A DNA stretch of 64,000 nucleotides from the NCBI GenBank assembly GCA_044507605.1, contig JBIQJI010000002.1, positions 124,001-188,000 of the forward strand, written 5' to 3'. This document shows, piece by piece, positions 1 through 8,719 of the stretch. The translations under genes and the position numbers were made by a program. A model generated the notes under the pieces. The model searched no databases. It saw nothing but the letters and a program-made list of their open reading frames with translations, and had not been told where the DNA came from. The DNA comes from Thermopolyspora sp044507605. Lineage in GTDB: Bacteria; Actinomycetota; Actinomycetes; Streptosporangiales; Streptosporangiaceae. How positions within the stretch are numbered: the stretch's first letter is position 1; the number at the start of each line of letters is the position of its first letter.

Positions 1-209
1 CGGACGACCAGGCTCCACGCCCCGGTGACCGCGGCGGCGGGCGGGCGGGGGCGCCGATGCACGAAGCGCACCGACAACGTCTCGGGCTCCACGGCGTACT
101 CGATGTCCTTGGCCTGGTGGGCCGTCTCGGCGATGACGGCCCGGTAGACCACGTCCGGCTCGGCCGCGACCTCGAGGATGTTCCTGGTGTTGCGCGTTCT
201 CGTCGGCAC
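1..209 (-). CDS. Partial SRPBCC aromatase/cyclase-like protein (N-terminus only)
   Basis: The first 69 codons of a minus-strand gene that leaves the window at the left edge. A GTG start at 207-209 follows a GAGGGG ribosome site eight bases away. The visible protein begins with EVAAEPDVVYRAV, like the first strand and helix of SRPBCC aromatase/cyclases of type II polyketide pathways. It later has RFVHRRPRPPAAAVTGAW, like the central strands of that family. In intact members some 30-40 more residues lie between these two elements, so this copy may be shortened. The assignment rests on motif resemblance only. The gene shows that the biosynthetic cluster continues to the left. Confidence 0.4.
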   Translation of the reverse strand, partial: MPTRTRNTRNILEVAAEPDVVYRAVIAETAHQAKDIEYAVEPETLSVRFVHRRPRPPAAAVTGAWSLVV

Positions 210-280
210 CTGGTAGACCCCTCAGTATGACTGTGTGAGCGCATGAGATGACAATGCGTGGCGCTTCACTTCCATACCCG

Positions 281-309
281 CCGCGTGTCGCCGGTTTCGC
301 GACACGCGG
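281..309. repeat. Perfect 11-bp inverted repeat, possible terminator or operator
   Basis: CCGCGTGTCGC at 281-291 is matched exactly by its reverse complement at 299-309 around a 7-base loop. It lies in the 263-base gap between the AMP-ligase gene and the partial gene at the left edge. It could end the AMP-ligase transcript or act as an operator for the partial gene. No other feature is seen in this gap. Confidence 0.45.
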
Positions 310-472
310 TCCGTTCGTCCGCCTCGGACATGCTTGCGTCCCAGAGCGGACCAAGATCCCAGGCTAGCTGTGCCCAGCTCCTCAGAACGCTCCATAACCT
401 GTCGAACGCCATGGATGACTGCTCCTTCCGGTCGATGGTGAGGGGTGGCGCTCGGGGCCGAATCCAGAAGTG

Positions 473-3400
473 TTAGAGGCTCGCTGAAGGCACGGCGGCC
501 GGTGCCGTGCCCTGGCGGGCGGTGCCGATCAGCCGCACCAGGTCGCGTATCGTCGGCTGCTCGAACAGGGCCGCCCTCGGCAGCTCGAACCCGAGCGCCG
601 CCTCCAGGCGCGCGTGGATCTGCAGCATCTGGATGGAGCCGAGGCCGTATTCGTACAGCTGGTCGCCGAGGGTCACGCGGCGGCCGGCGTACGCGCCGAA
701 CACGTCGGCGAGCACGTCCAGGGCCCGGCGCTCGGCGGGGCTGAGCGCGTCGCCGGAGTCGCCGTCACCGGCCGGGTCCGTTTCGTCGTTCCTGCGGGCG
801 ACGGCGACACGCACGCCGAACGGGTCGACGAGGGTCGGTGTCTGCGCCGGTGCCGGCTCGTCCCCGGGCACCATCACGGCGTGCACGAGCGCCAGCTCCT
901 CCGATGCGGACAGCAGGGGCCGCACCTCGTCGGACGCCGGGTTCAGGCCGGCGTAGTAGACGCCGCCCGGCTGGCGGAGCAGGAACCTGGCCAGCAGCCG
1001 GCCCTGTTCGGCGGTGAGGGACAGCACGCCGCGCCGCACCACGGCGCTTTCGTACGGGTTGTCGCGGTTGAGGCCGAGGCCGTGCCAGAGCCCCCAGGCG
1101 AGGCTCTGCGCCTGCCCGCCCGTGTGCTCGATCAGCGCGTCGGCGAAGGCGTTGCCGGCGCCGTAGGCGGCGCAGCCCGCGGCGGACACGTGGCCGAGCA
1201 GGGACGAGAAGACGGTGAGGCGCGCGCCGGGTCGGCGTCGCACGACGTCCAGGACGTTGAGCAGGCCGCCCACCTTGGGCGTTCGGGCGTGGTCCCAGTC
1301 GGCGGGGTCCTCTTCGGCCAGCGGCCGGAACCGGAAGGAGTCGGCCAGGTGCAGGACGCCGTCGAGCGGGGCGCCCCACTCGGCCTCGGCCTCGGCGACC
1401 GCGCGCTCCAGGGCCGCCGCGTCGCAGACGTCGACCGCGCGGTAGTCGGCGTACGCGGGGGGCGGCGCGGCGAGGGCGTCCGCCGGGCGCCGGCCGACCA
1501 GCAGGAACCGCGCCCCGTAGCGTTCGGCCAGTGCGGACACGACGGTCTCGGCCACGTCTCCGGCGCCGCCGGTGACCAGGTAGCGGCCGCCCCGCACCAC
1601 GGCGTCGCGGCCTCCGGGCAGTTCGTCGACCGGGGCCAGTTCCCGCGTGTACGGCCGCCCGTCGCGCCATGCGATCTCGCCGTCGCGCAGCGCGCGGTCG
1701 CGCAGCGCGGCCAGCAGGTCCCGGGCGTCGGCGGCGGGGTCGGCCCCGGCCAGGTCGACGTGGGCGGCGGTCACGTCCGGCAGTTCCCTGGCCGCCGTGG
1801 CGCCGATCACGGGGGTCTGCGCCGCCGGGTAGCACACCGCCTCGTCGCCGGTGGCCCGGCGCAGGGCGCGGCTGACGGTCAGCAGCCGGGTTCCGGGGCC
1901 GAGCAGCGTGCGGCAGGCGGACACCAGGTGCCGCCCGCAGCGGTCCACGGCGGCGGCCACCTCGTCCCGGTCGCGGGCGGCGGGGTCGGGCGTGGGCAGG
2001 TAGCTCCACAGGTAGAGCAGCGTGCCGGGGGTGAGCTCGCGGGCGGCGAGATCGTCGCGGAGCGCCGTCCAGTCGCCCGGGGAGTCGGGGTCGATGAGGT
2101 ACTCGCGCCCGCTGGGGAGGCGGGCGAAGCTGCCGCCGGGCCGCACGACGATGGCATGCGTGCCGGGCAGGACGCCGGGGAGCGCGTCGGCGAGGCCCAG
2201 GTCGTCGGCGAAGATCAGGGTGATGCCGGCCAGGGCGGGTTCGCCGGTGGGGCGGGGCTCGGTGGCGCGCCAGACGGGCCTGGTGACGCAGCGGGGCACC
2301 GTGGCCCCGGTGCCGCGGGCCCGGTCGAGGGATCGGGCGAGCTCGTCGAAGTCTCCGGCGGCCATGCGGCGCACCAGCGCCGCCCGCTGGATCTTGCCGC
2401 TGGTGGTGCGGGGGAACTCCGCCTCGGTGATGGGCAGCACGTGGGTGGCGGTGAGCCGGATCCGCTTGGCGACGGCCGCGCGGATGCGATCGATGGTCTC
2501 CAGCAGCGGCCCGGTGTCGGCGCCGGCCGGGGTGGCGGGCACGAAGAAGATGGCGAGGACCTCGGTGCCGCTGGCGGGGTCGGGCACGCCGCACGCGGCG
2601 ACCCGGCCGGCGGCGACGCCCTCCAGCCCGCCGCACACGTCCTCGATCTCGTGGCAGTAGTACTTCTCGCCGCTGATGACGATGAGTTCCTTGGCCCGCC
2701 CGCTGATCACGACCTCGCCGTCCAGCAGGAAGGCCAGGTCGCCGGTGTCGAACCAGCCGTCGGCGGTGAACGCCTCCGCGTTGGCCTTGGGGTTGTTGAG
2801 GTATCCGGGGGTGACGCGGTCGGAGCGGACCTGGAACCGGCCGATCGTGCCTTCCGGCAGCACCGCGCCGTCCTCGCCGACGACCCGGACGTCCGCGCCC
2901 GGCGCCGGCGGCCCCATGCTCATGAGTTCGAGGACGTCGGCCGCCGGGGCGTCCGCGCCCGCCTCGACGAGCGGGCCGCCCAGCGACGACTTGTCGATGC
3001 GCCTGACGGCGCGCGGCGTGGCGAAGAACTTGCAGGTGGCGCCGGTCGCGGTCTCCGCCATGCCCCACATGTGCACGATGGTCTCGTCGCTGATGCCGTA
3101 CGGCGCGGTGCGCGCGACGAACTCGCGGATCACCGGTGGCGTGCACTGCTCGCCCGCGTTGAGCATGGTGCGCACCCCGGACAGGTCCCAGGCCGGGCGC
3201 CGTTCGGGGTCGTCGGGCAGGTCGCGCAGCGCCTCGGCGACGAGCCGGTAGGCGAAGTTCGCCGACCACGTGTGCTCGACGCGGTACTTGGCCAGCACGT
3301 CGAGCCAGCGCAGCGGCTGCTCCGCGATGGTGGACGTCGGGGCGTGGATGCCGGAGCAGCCGAGCACGACGTCGCGCAGCAGGTACATCACCAGCGGCGC

Positions 3401-4588
3401 CACATGGTCGAAGGGCAGCCAGTTGAAGCTGGTCTCGCCCGGCCTGATCAGGTCCACCTGCCGCGAGCTGAGCGCGTTGCGCACGATCGCCCGGTGGGTC
3501 ACCTGGATGACCTTCGGCGTGCCCGTGCTGCCCGAGGAGAGGGCGAGCACCGCCACGTCGGACGGGTCGGGGTGGTGCACGTCGTCGCTTTCCGGGCTCT
3601 GTTCCAGGTCGGACACGCGCACGGGCACCAGCGCGGGCTCGTTCTGCCGGTCGGCCAGCCCCGCCATGGCGGCGGCGGTGGCGTCATCGGTGACGATCGC
3701 GGGGCGGCCGAGGGCGCGCCACGCGTGCAGCAGTTTGTCCAGCACCGGGCTCGGCGTCTCGAAGCTCGCCGGGGCCGACACGGTCACGCAGGTGACGCCG
3801 CCCAGCAGGCAGGCCCAGACGGCGGGCACGTACTCGGTGAGCGACGGGATGACCAGGATGGCGTGGTCGCCGGCCCGCAGCCCGTGCGCGCGCAGCCCGC
3901 CCAGCACGCGGCGGCCCCTGCGGAGCAGCTCGGGGTAGCCCATGAAGGTGTCGACATCGCGGGAGACGATCCGGACGCCGATCTCCGGGAAGCGTTCGGC
4001 GGATTCCAGGATGGCCTGTGTGACGGTCTCCGGGTCGTCCGGCAGCACGTGCAGCGCCGGGCCTTCGGCCAGCGCCGGCGGGGCGTCGCTCGGCGCCGGT
4101 ACGCCGGCCGCCTCGGCGGACGTGTCACGGCCGCCGGTGCCCGGGCCGGTGCCGGGGTCGGCGTCGCGGTCGGCGATGGGCAGGGCGGAGACGTCGGGCT
4201 CCACGGGGGCCGGCTCGATGCCCACCCGCCACTCGGCGGCGCAGGCGCGCAGCGTGTCGGCGGTGAGCACCGGCACGTCCGCGAGCGCCCCCAGGTCGGG
4301 GGCGCCGTCGGCCGATCTGGGCACCCGCCGCACGGGCACGACCGCCACCGGGCCGGTGGCCGACCGGCCCGCGACCGCGGCCACCCGGCGTGCGCGCTCG
4401 CCCGCGAGCTCGCCTGCCTGCCCTCCGGGGGACCCTCCGACAGGCCCTCCGGCGGGCACGAAGTAGATCACCGTCCAGGTCCGCCCGTCGACGGCGGCCC
4501 GGTGGACGGCTACGCAGTCGCGTACCTCGTCGAGGCCGAGCAGGACGGTTTCCAGTTCGTCGATGCGCTTCATCTGCCGAGGTGTCAT
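473..4588 (-). CDS. Acyl-AMP ligase / ketoreductase / acyl carrier protein fusion
   Basis: A three-part megasynthase protein of 1371 aa. A short N-terminal segment resembling an adenylation C-subdomain is followed by an AMP-binding ligase, with phosphate loop SSGSTGTPK near residue 352 and the loop NWLPFDHVAP. Next is a ketoreductase near residues 1005-1190 with Lys, Ser (FSSLLG) and YGAGN catalytic residues. A carrier domain with GLGSIQ near residue 1318 ends the protein. The KR nucleotide loop reads TGGAGDVA, so its last glycine is lost. The likely role is to activate a carboxylic acid, load it on its own carrier and reduce a keto group, as A-KR-T modules do for alpha-keto acids. It is last in an operon with a glycosyltransferase and an N-acyltransferase. 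The substrate is unknown. Confidence 0.85.
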   Translation of the reverse strand: MTPRQMKRIDELETVLLGLDEVRDCVAVHRAAVDGRTWTVIYFVPAGGPVGGSPGGQAGELAGERARRVAAVAGRSATGPVAVVPVRRVPRSADGAPDLGALADVPVLTADTLRACAAEWRVGIEPAPVEPDVSALPIADRDADPGTGPGTGGRDTSAEAAGVPAPSDAPPALAEGPALHVLPDDPETVTQAILESAERFPEIGVRIVSRDVDTFMGYPELLRRGRRVLGGLRAHGLRAGDHAILVIPSLTEYVPAVWACLLGGVTCVTVSAPASFETPSPVLDKLLHAWRALGRPAIVTDDATAAAMAGLADRQNEPALVPVRVSDLEQSPESDDVHHPDPSDVAVLALSSGSTGTPKVIQVTHRAIVRNALSSRQVDLIRPGETSFNWLPFDHVAPLVMYLLRDVVLGCSGIHAPTSTIAEQPLRWLDVLAKYRVEHTWSANFAYRLVAEALRDLPDDPERRPAWDLSGVRTMLNAGEQCTPPVIREFVARTAPYGISDETIVHMWGMAETATGATCKFFATPRAVRRIDKSSLGGPLVEAGADAPAADVLELMSMGPPAPGADVRVVGEDGAVLPEGTIGRFQVRSDRVTPGYLNNPKANAEAFTADGWFDTGDLAFLLDGEVVISGRAKELIVISGEKYYCHEIEDVCGGLEGVAAGRVAACGVPDPASGTEVLAIFFVPATPAGADTGPLLETIDRIRAAVAKRIRLTATHVLPITEAEFPRTTSGKIQRAALVRRMAAGDFDELARSLDRARGTGATVPRCVTRPVWRATEPRPTGEPALAGITLIFADDLGLADALPGVLPGTHAIVVRPGGSFARLPSGREYLIDPDSPGDWTALRDDLAARELTPGTLLYLWSYLPTPDPAARDRDEVAAAVDRCGRHLVSACRTLLGPGTRLLTVSRALRRATGDEAVCYPAAQTPVIGATAARELPDVTAAHVDLAGADPAADARDLLAALRDRALRDGEIAWRDGRPYTRELAPVDELPGGRDAVVRGGRYLVTGGAGDVAETVVSALAERYGARFLLVGRRPADALAAPPPAYADYRAVDVCDAAALERAVAEAEAEWGAPLDGVLHLADSFRFRPLAEEDPADWDHARTPKVGGLLNVLDVVRRRPGARLTVFSSLLGHVSAAGCAAYGAGNAFADALIEHTGGQAQSLAWGLWHGLGLNRDNPYESAVVRRGVLSLTAEQGRLLARFLLRQPGGVYYAGLNPASDEVRPLLSASEELALVHAVMVPGDEPAPAQTPTLVDPFGVRVAVARRNDETDPAGDGDSGDALSPAERRALDVLADVFGAYAGRRVTLGDQLYEYGLGSIQMLQIHARLEAALGFELPRAALFEQPTIRDLVRLIGTARQGTAPAAVPSASL

Positions 4589-4609
4589 GACACCCTCACA
4601 ACCGTGTAG

Positions 4610-5467
4610 TCATCGATGCGCCCGGTCGGGGCGCATGTCCTTTCTGAAGTCCCGGGTGGTCCAGGTCTCGTGGATGCGGTCCCAGAGCGCGGCGCGCTCG
4701 TCGGCCGTGTGGTGGGGCAGGGTCAGGCCGAAGACGTCGCCGAGGGTGGCGAGGTAGTCGGCGGCGCTGGTGAGGGTGCGGGTGTCGCGACCCTCGGGGC
4801 CGACCGAGCTGAACTGGCAGCCGATGATCTCGTCGAAGCCGTCGGCGCGGTGCCGTTTGACCCAGCCGTAGACGAAGAAGATCGACATCTCCTGGTCGGC
4901 CAGGCGCTCGTACGTCTCGGCGAACCGGCTCGGGTCGGCCGGCTCGTCGGTGAAGTCGACGCCCTGGCACGACTCGCGCCGGTCGTAGTCGATGCGCCAG
5001 CCCCAAGCGGTGCGCCGCACCCCGTAGGTGAAGGCCCCTTGCGTGTAGGTGCCGGGCCGCAGCGGGAGCGGCCGGTGGAAGCCCTCGCCCGAGCCGACGT
5101 CGGCGATCCAGTCGCCTCCGGGGTTGTCGTCCGTGGGCAGGCCGGAGACGGTCATCAGGTTGTGGGTGCCGTTGGGGCCGACGGGGTTGGGGTTGAACCC
5201 GCTCTGCACGCCGGCCGCGTGCAGCGCGACCTGGTAGCCGAGCCGCTCCAGCAGCAGGGCGAAGGCGCCGTTGAGGTGGTAGCAGACGCCGCCGCGTTCC
5301 TGTTTGACGATCCGCTCGACGGACTCGTACGGGTCGACGCCCTGATGCCGGTCCAGCGTCTCGAACGGCACCCGTTCCACGTGGGCCGCGTGGAGCCTGG
5401 CGAGCGCGGCCGCCGAGGGCGGCTCGGCCGTCACGCCCAGCCGGGCGAGATAGGCGTTGATGTCCAT
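4610..5467 (-). CDS. Arylamine N-acetyltransferase family protein (amide synthase-like)
   Basis: A NAT-fold acyltransferase of 285 aa. The catalytic triad is visible: Cys in RGGVCYHLN, His in GTHNLM and Asp in WIADVGSG. Family members move acyl groups from thioesters to amines; RifF-type members release ansamycin chains as amides. The usual Glu after the catalytic Cys motif (RGGxCxExN) is replaced by His here. ATG at 5467 was chosen over GTG at 5476 because GGGAGG lies eight bases before the ATG and touches the GTG. The gene sits 21 bases before the AMP-ligase/KR/ACP gene, so that carrier protein is the obvious acyl donor; this link is inferred. Confidence 0.87.
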   Translation of the reverse strand: MDINAYLARLGVTAEPPSAAALARLHAAHVERVPFETLDRHQGVDPYESVERIVKQERGGVCYHLNGAFALLLERLGYQVALHAAGVQSGFNPNPVGPNGTHNLMTVSGLPTDDNPGGDWIADVGSGEGFHRPLPLRPGTYTQGAFTYGVRRTAWGWRIDYDRRESCQGVDFTDEPADPSRFAETYERLADQEMSIFFVYGWVKRHRADGFDEIIGCQFSSVGPEGRDTRTLTSAADYLATLGDVFGLTLPHHTADERAALWDRIHETWTTRDFRKDMRPDRAHR

Positions 5468-5492
5468 GCCGGTCACCTCCCGAGGTGGGCCA

Positions 5493-6701
5493 CTAGCGCC
5501 CGGCCGAAGCCGCGACGGGGCGGCGCGCCAGGTCCCGCAGGACGGCGACGAGCTCCGCCGGGGACGGCTGGGCCATGATGTCGGCGCGCAGTTCCCGGGC
5601 GCGGTCGGGGTAGGCGCGGTCGTTCAGCAGGGCGAGGACGTTCTCGCGGATCGCCTCCTCGGTGGCCTCGGAGCCGGGCAGGCAGCGGCCGGAGCCGCCG
5701 CGTGCGAGCTGCCAGCCGTGGAACATCTCGTCGGGCAGGTGCGGCACGATGAGCTGCGGCACACCGTTGACCAGGGCGGTCATGGTGCCGCCGGCGCCGC
5801 CCTGCTGCACCAGCACGTCGCAGCTGCGCAGCAGCGGATGCAGCGGCACCTGGCCGATCCAGCGGACGTTGGGCGGCGGGGTGCCGAACGCCTCGCGCTG
5901 GCTGTCGAGCACCGCGACCACGACCTCCACGTCGAGGTCGGCGAGGGCGTGCACGACCCTGGGCGCGAGCACCATGTGGTCGAAGCCGAGACGCTTTTGC
6001 GACGTGCCCCAGGTGATGCAGACACGCGGCTTGGGCGGGCATTCGGTCACCCAGGCGGGCAGCACGGACGGGCCGTTGTAGGGCACGAACCGGAAGCGCT
6101 GCCTGCGCAGGTCGTAGGGGTACTGCATGGCGGGCGGGCACGGGTCGAGCGTGAGGTCGCCGTTGACCCCGATGCGCTCCAGGCCGAACCGCCCGGCCAG
6201 GTCGCCGATCACGTCGGTCTCGAACTCGGCGAGCGAGGCGGTGAAGTCGACGCTCCACAGCACCCGCACGGCGGGAATGTCCAGCAGCCGCGCGACGAGC
6301 GGGCCCACGAACGCGGCCGGCTCGAACAGCACCAGGTCGGGCCGCCAGCGGCGGGCGAGCTCCACCACGTCGTCGGCCTGGGCGTCGGCGGCGTCGGCCG
6401 CGATGCGCAGGCCCTGCAGGCGACGGCGCCGGGTCCGCTCCGAGTTGTCGGGCTCCGACTTGTCCACCGGCCGGGTGGCCTTCCAGCCGCGCGCGGCCAG
6501 CTGCTCGCGCAGCACGGCGTAGGAGTCGAACCCGGGGTCGCCGGCGGCGAACGCCGGCAGGCCCGAGCGGGCGATGGTGGGGGTCAGGCCCGGGTTGCTC
6601 ACGACCACGACTTCGTGGCCGTCCGCGCGCAGCGCCCAGCAGAGGGGAACAAGCGGATTGAAGTGCCCGGGCATGTCCCAGGTCGCGGCGAGGACTCTCA
6701 C
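5493..6701 (-). CDS. Glycosyltransferase, GT1 family of the activator-dependent type
   Basis: A 402-aa antibiotic glycosyltransferase. The N-terminal acceptor domain starts VRVLAATWDMPGHFNP. The donor domain carries QQGGAGGTMTALVNGVPQ, the nucleotide-sugar binding loop. It shares the motif DPCPPAMQ followed by RFVPYNG with the enzymes at 18447 and 50644, as in the EryCIII-like family that often needs a P450-like helper. GTG at 6701 was chosen for its match to the other two proteins and the AAGGGA site seven bases upstream; longer upstream reading does not look coding. It is first in the operon leading to the NAT-like and AMP-ligase genes. It attaches one of the cluster's deoxysugars; acceptor unknown. 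Confidence 0.9.
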   Translation of the reverse strand: MRVLAATWDMPGHFNPLVPLCWALRADGHEVVVVSNPGLTPTIARSGLPAFAAGDPGFDSYAVLREQLAARGWKATRPVDKSEPDNSERTRRRRLQGLRIAADAADAQADDVVELARRWRPDLVLFEPAAFVGPLVARLLDIPAVRVLWSVDFTASLAEFETDVIGDLAGRFGLERIGVNGDLTLDPCPPAMQYPYDLRRQRFRFVPYNGPSVLPAWVTECPPKPRVCITWGTSQKRLGFDHMVLAPRVVHALADLDVEVVVAVLDSQREAFGTPPPNVRWIGQVPLHPLLRSCDVLVQQGGAGGTMTALVNGVPQLIVPHLPDEMFHGWQLARGGSGRCLPGSEATEEAIRENVLALLNDRAYPDRARELRADIMAQPSPAELVAVLRDLARRPVAASAGR

Positions 6702-6794
6702 GGCCACGTCCCTTCGTGATGTCGCTTGCGATTCCGGGCTACCTACCTTCTGCGGTCGCGCTGGTGAATCTCTCGGCCCTCGCTGACCGGCGGC

Positions 6795-6812
6795 TCGGGC
6801 GATTCTCGAGCG
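6795..6812 (+). promoter_or_regulatory. Putative SARP box (TCGGGCG-ATTC-TCGAGCG)
   Basis: Two heptamers start 11 bp apart in the divergent region between the glycosyltransferase (minus) and the LLM oxidoreductase (plus), 45 bases before the latter's ATG. The pattern matches DnrI-type heptamers spaced one helical turn apart. A further TCGGCCC lies exactly 22 bp upstream at 6773. Confidence 0.5.
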
Positions 6813-6857
6813 GCCTGGGTCACGGTGGCCGAGCCGGATATCCAGAAGGGAGCACAG

Positions 6858-7889
6858 ATGCGACTCGGGATCTTTCTCCACCACGACGGAGCGGTGCGGG
6901 TGGCCGTCGAGGCCGAACGGCTCGATTACGCGTACGCGCTGGCCCCGGAGGGGTTCAGGTCGGACGCGGCGAGCGTGCTCGGCGCGGTGGCCTCCTGGAC
7001 CGACCGGATCAGGCTCGCGCCCGGCGTCATGCAGATCCCGGCCCGCACGCCGGTGATGACGGCGCTGACCGCGGCCACCCTGGACAGCCTGTCGGGCGGC
7101 CGGTTCTGCCTGGCGCTCGGCGTCTCCAACCCCGACGTGTCGGCCGGCTGGTACGGCGTCGACTTCGCCAAGCCGCTGGCCCGCGTGCGCGAGTACGTCG
7201 AGATCGTGCGGATGGCGCTGCGTGGCGAGCCGGTGCGCTACCAGGGCGAGCATTTCCGGCTGCCGCCGCCCGGCACCGCCGAGGCCGCCCATCTGCGGGC
7301 CGCTCCGGTGCGCGCCGACCTGCCGATCTTCCTGGCGGGGGTCGGGCCGGGCAGCCTGCGGCTCGCCGGGGAGATCGCGGACGGCTGGATCGGGGTGTTC
7401 TGCCCGCCGGAACGCCTGGCCGAATCGCTGGAGCACGTGCGCGCGGGACGCGAACGGGCCGGGCTGTCCATGGAGGGGTTCGAGGTGATGCCGTCGGTGC
7501 CGATCGGCGTCGGCGACGACCCGGAGCGGGCGGCCGAGCCGCTGCGCCCGTATTTCGCGAACTTCATCGGCCTAGGCAGCAAGGAGAAGAGCATCTACTA
7601 CGCGCTGGCCACGCGGATGGGCTTCGGCGCCGCCGCCGCGAAGATCCACGACTTGTGCGCGGCCGGTGACCGGGCGGGCGCGGCGCGCGCGGTGCCGTTC
7701 GAGCTGATGGACCGCACCTCGCTGCTCGGCGACGCGAAGCGCATCGCGGCCCGCATGTCGGAGTTCGAGGCGGCCGGGGTCACGACTCTCGGCCTGACCT
7801 CCCTGGCCACGTCGGTCGAGGGCCACCTGGAGGTCGTCCGGGTGGCCGCCGACGCCTGCCGGCTCCGCCTGGCCACCGCCCCCTACTAG
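6858..7889 (+). CDS. LLM-class flavin-dependent oxidoreductase
   Basis: A bacterial luciferase-like monooxygenase or F420/FMN-dependent oxidoreductase of 343 aa. It opens with the beta strand MRLGIFLHH and has the internal segments IRLAPGVMQIPARTPVM and LSGGRFCLALGVSNP typical of the family. ATG at 6858 follows AGAAGGGAG; the reading frame upstream of it lacks family similarity. It is transcribed divergently from the glycosyltransferase and has a putative SARP box in front. It probably performs a redox step on the polyketide or a sugar. FMN or F420 use cannot be decided from sequence alone. Confidence 0.88.
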   Translation: MRLGIFLHHDGAVRVAVEAERLDYAYALAPEGFRSDAASVLGAVASWTDRIRLAPGVMQIPARTPVMTALTAATLDSLSGGRFCLALGVSNPDVSAGWYGVDFAKPLARVREYVEIVRMALRGEPVRYQGEHFRLPPPGTAEAAHLRAAPVRADLPIFLAGVGPGSLRLAGEIADGWIGVFCPPERLAESLEHVRAGRERAGLSMEGFEVMPSVPIGVGDDPERAAEPLRPYFANFIGLGSKEKSIYYALATRMGFGAAAAKIHDLCAAGDRAGAARAVPFELMDRTSLLGDAKRIAARMSEFEAAGVTTLGLTSLATSVEGHLEVVRVAADACRLRLATAPY

Positions 7890-7906
7890 CCCCCACCGGC
7901 CACCGC

Positions 7907-7934
7907 CTCGTGCGGGACGGCTCGTGCGGGACGG
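7907..7934. repeat. Two tandem copies of a 14-bp unit
   Basis: CTCGTGCGGGACGG occurs twice without a break, at 7907-7920 and 7921-7934. The array fills the space between the converging LLM oxidoreductase and epimerase genes and stops at the epimerase stop codon. It looks like a small slippage duplication. Confidence 0.6.
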
Positions 7935-8555
7935 TCAGCGCAGGCCTGCCTGGTACGCCAGGCAGGCCTCGTACGTGGGCAGCCTGCCGCTGTCGGCCAG
8001 CTCCTCCAGCGTGGGGGCCTTGGCGTCGTTGGGCGACATGATGGGCGGCTCGGGCAGGCGGAACGGCAGGCCGATGCGCGGGTCCAGAGGGTCGACCGTG
8101 ATGACGTCCTCGGGCACGTACATGGTCGAGCACTGGTACTGCACGCGGGTGCCGTCGCGCAGCGCGAGGAAGGCGTGGCCGAGCCCTTCGCCGAGGTAGA
8201 CGGCCGCCCGGGTCCGGTCGTCGAGGACGGTCATCTCGTACTTGCCGAAGGTGGGCGAGCCGACCCGCAGGTCGACGGCGAAGTCGAGCACCGCGCCGCT
8301 GACGCAGGTGACGATCTTGGCCTGGCCCGGTGGGACGGCCGCCCCGTGGATGCCGCGCAGCACGTGGCGGTGCGACACGGAGTAGTTGGTCTGGACGATC
8401 CGCAGCGGGTGGCCGAGGGCCTCGGCCAGCACGTCCTCGCGGTACGCTTCGTAGAAGATGCCGCGGTCGTCGGCGAACTCCTTCGACGTGATGAGGAACA
8501 CGTCGGGTATCTCCAGGGGGCGGATGTCGAGGCTGCGTGTGCTCACGGTTCCCAT
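7935..8555 (-). CDS. dTDP-4-keto-6-deoxysugar 3,5-epimerase (RmlC family)
   Basis: A 206-aa cupin epimerase that inverts C5, or C3 and C5, of 4-keto-6-deoxyhexoses to give L-sugars. The catalytic His is in LRGIHG, followed by the family strand FAVDLRVGSPTFG, the GLGHAFLAL loop and VQYQCSTMY with the acid Tyr. Length is normal for the family. ATG at 8555 lacks a clear ribosome site; GTG at 8546 (VSTRSLD) is an alternative. It stands alone on the minus strand, divergent from the 2,3-dehydratase operon. It implies that at least one sugar in the product is of L-configuration, or that this copy acts at one carbon only. Confidence 0.92.
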   Translation of the reverse strand: MGTVSTRSLDIRPLEIPDVFLITSKEFADDRGIFYEAYREDVLAEALGHPLRIVQTNYSVSHRHVLRGIHGAAVPPGQAKIVTCVSGAVLDFAVDLRVGSPTFGKYEMTVLDDRTRAAVYLGEGLGHAFLALRDGTRVQYQCSTMYVPEDVITVDPLDPRIGLPFRLPEPPIMSPNDAKAPTLEELADSGRLPTYEACLAYQAGLR

Positions 8556-8577
8556 GGCCCGGCAGGCTAGGCGCCGG

Positions 8578-8595
8578 CGCTAGAGCGCGCGTCGA
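8578..8595 (-). promoter_or_regulatory. Putative SARP box facing the epimerase (TCGACGC-GCGC-TCTAGCG)
   Basis: Read on the minus strand, two heptamers lie 11 bp apart, 22 bases upstream of the epimerase ATG. The second heptamer, TCTAGCG, is identical to that in the box before the aminotransferase at 35080. Confidence 0.4.
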
Positions 8596-8624
8596 AGCCG
8601 GCCGGGCGCCGCGGCCAAGAGTTT

Positions 8625-8642
8625 TCGAGCGGTTCTCGATCG
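8625..8642 (+). promoter_or_regulatory. Putative SARP box (TCGAGCG-GTTC-TCGATCG)
   Basis: Two near-consensus heptamers, 11 bp apart, precede the 2,3-dehydratase operon by 77 bases. The GTTC spacer resembles the ATTC spacers of the boxes at 6795 and 30458. Because TCGA is palindromic, a shifted pair (TCGAGAA/TCGAAAA) can also be read on the minus strand. Confidence 0.55.
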
Positions 8643-8719
8643 GCCCGCCCGACGATGGCGTGACCAGCCCGATGGGCTTCCTCATCCGGGCTTCGTCATC
8701 GTCAGGATGGATACCCGCC

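Noticed and set aside
258..476. Small plus-strand frame in the left intergenic gap
   Set aside because: No ribosome site or similarity, and it contains the inverted repeat at 281-309.
614..4609. Plus-strand open frame of 1331 codons opposite the AMP-ligase gene
   Set aside because: It is the GC-driven antisense shadow of a clearly conserved gene and has no family motifs, being low-complexity Gly/Arg/Ala/Val text.
6702..7436. N-terminal extension of the glycosyltransferase to 647 codons
   Set aside because: It is antisense to the LLM oxidoreductase; the family start and ribosome site are at 6701.
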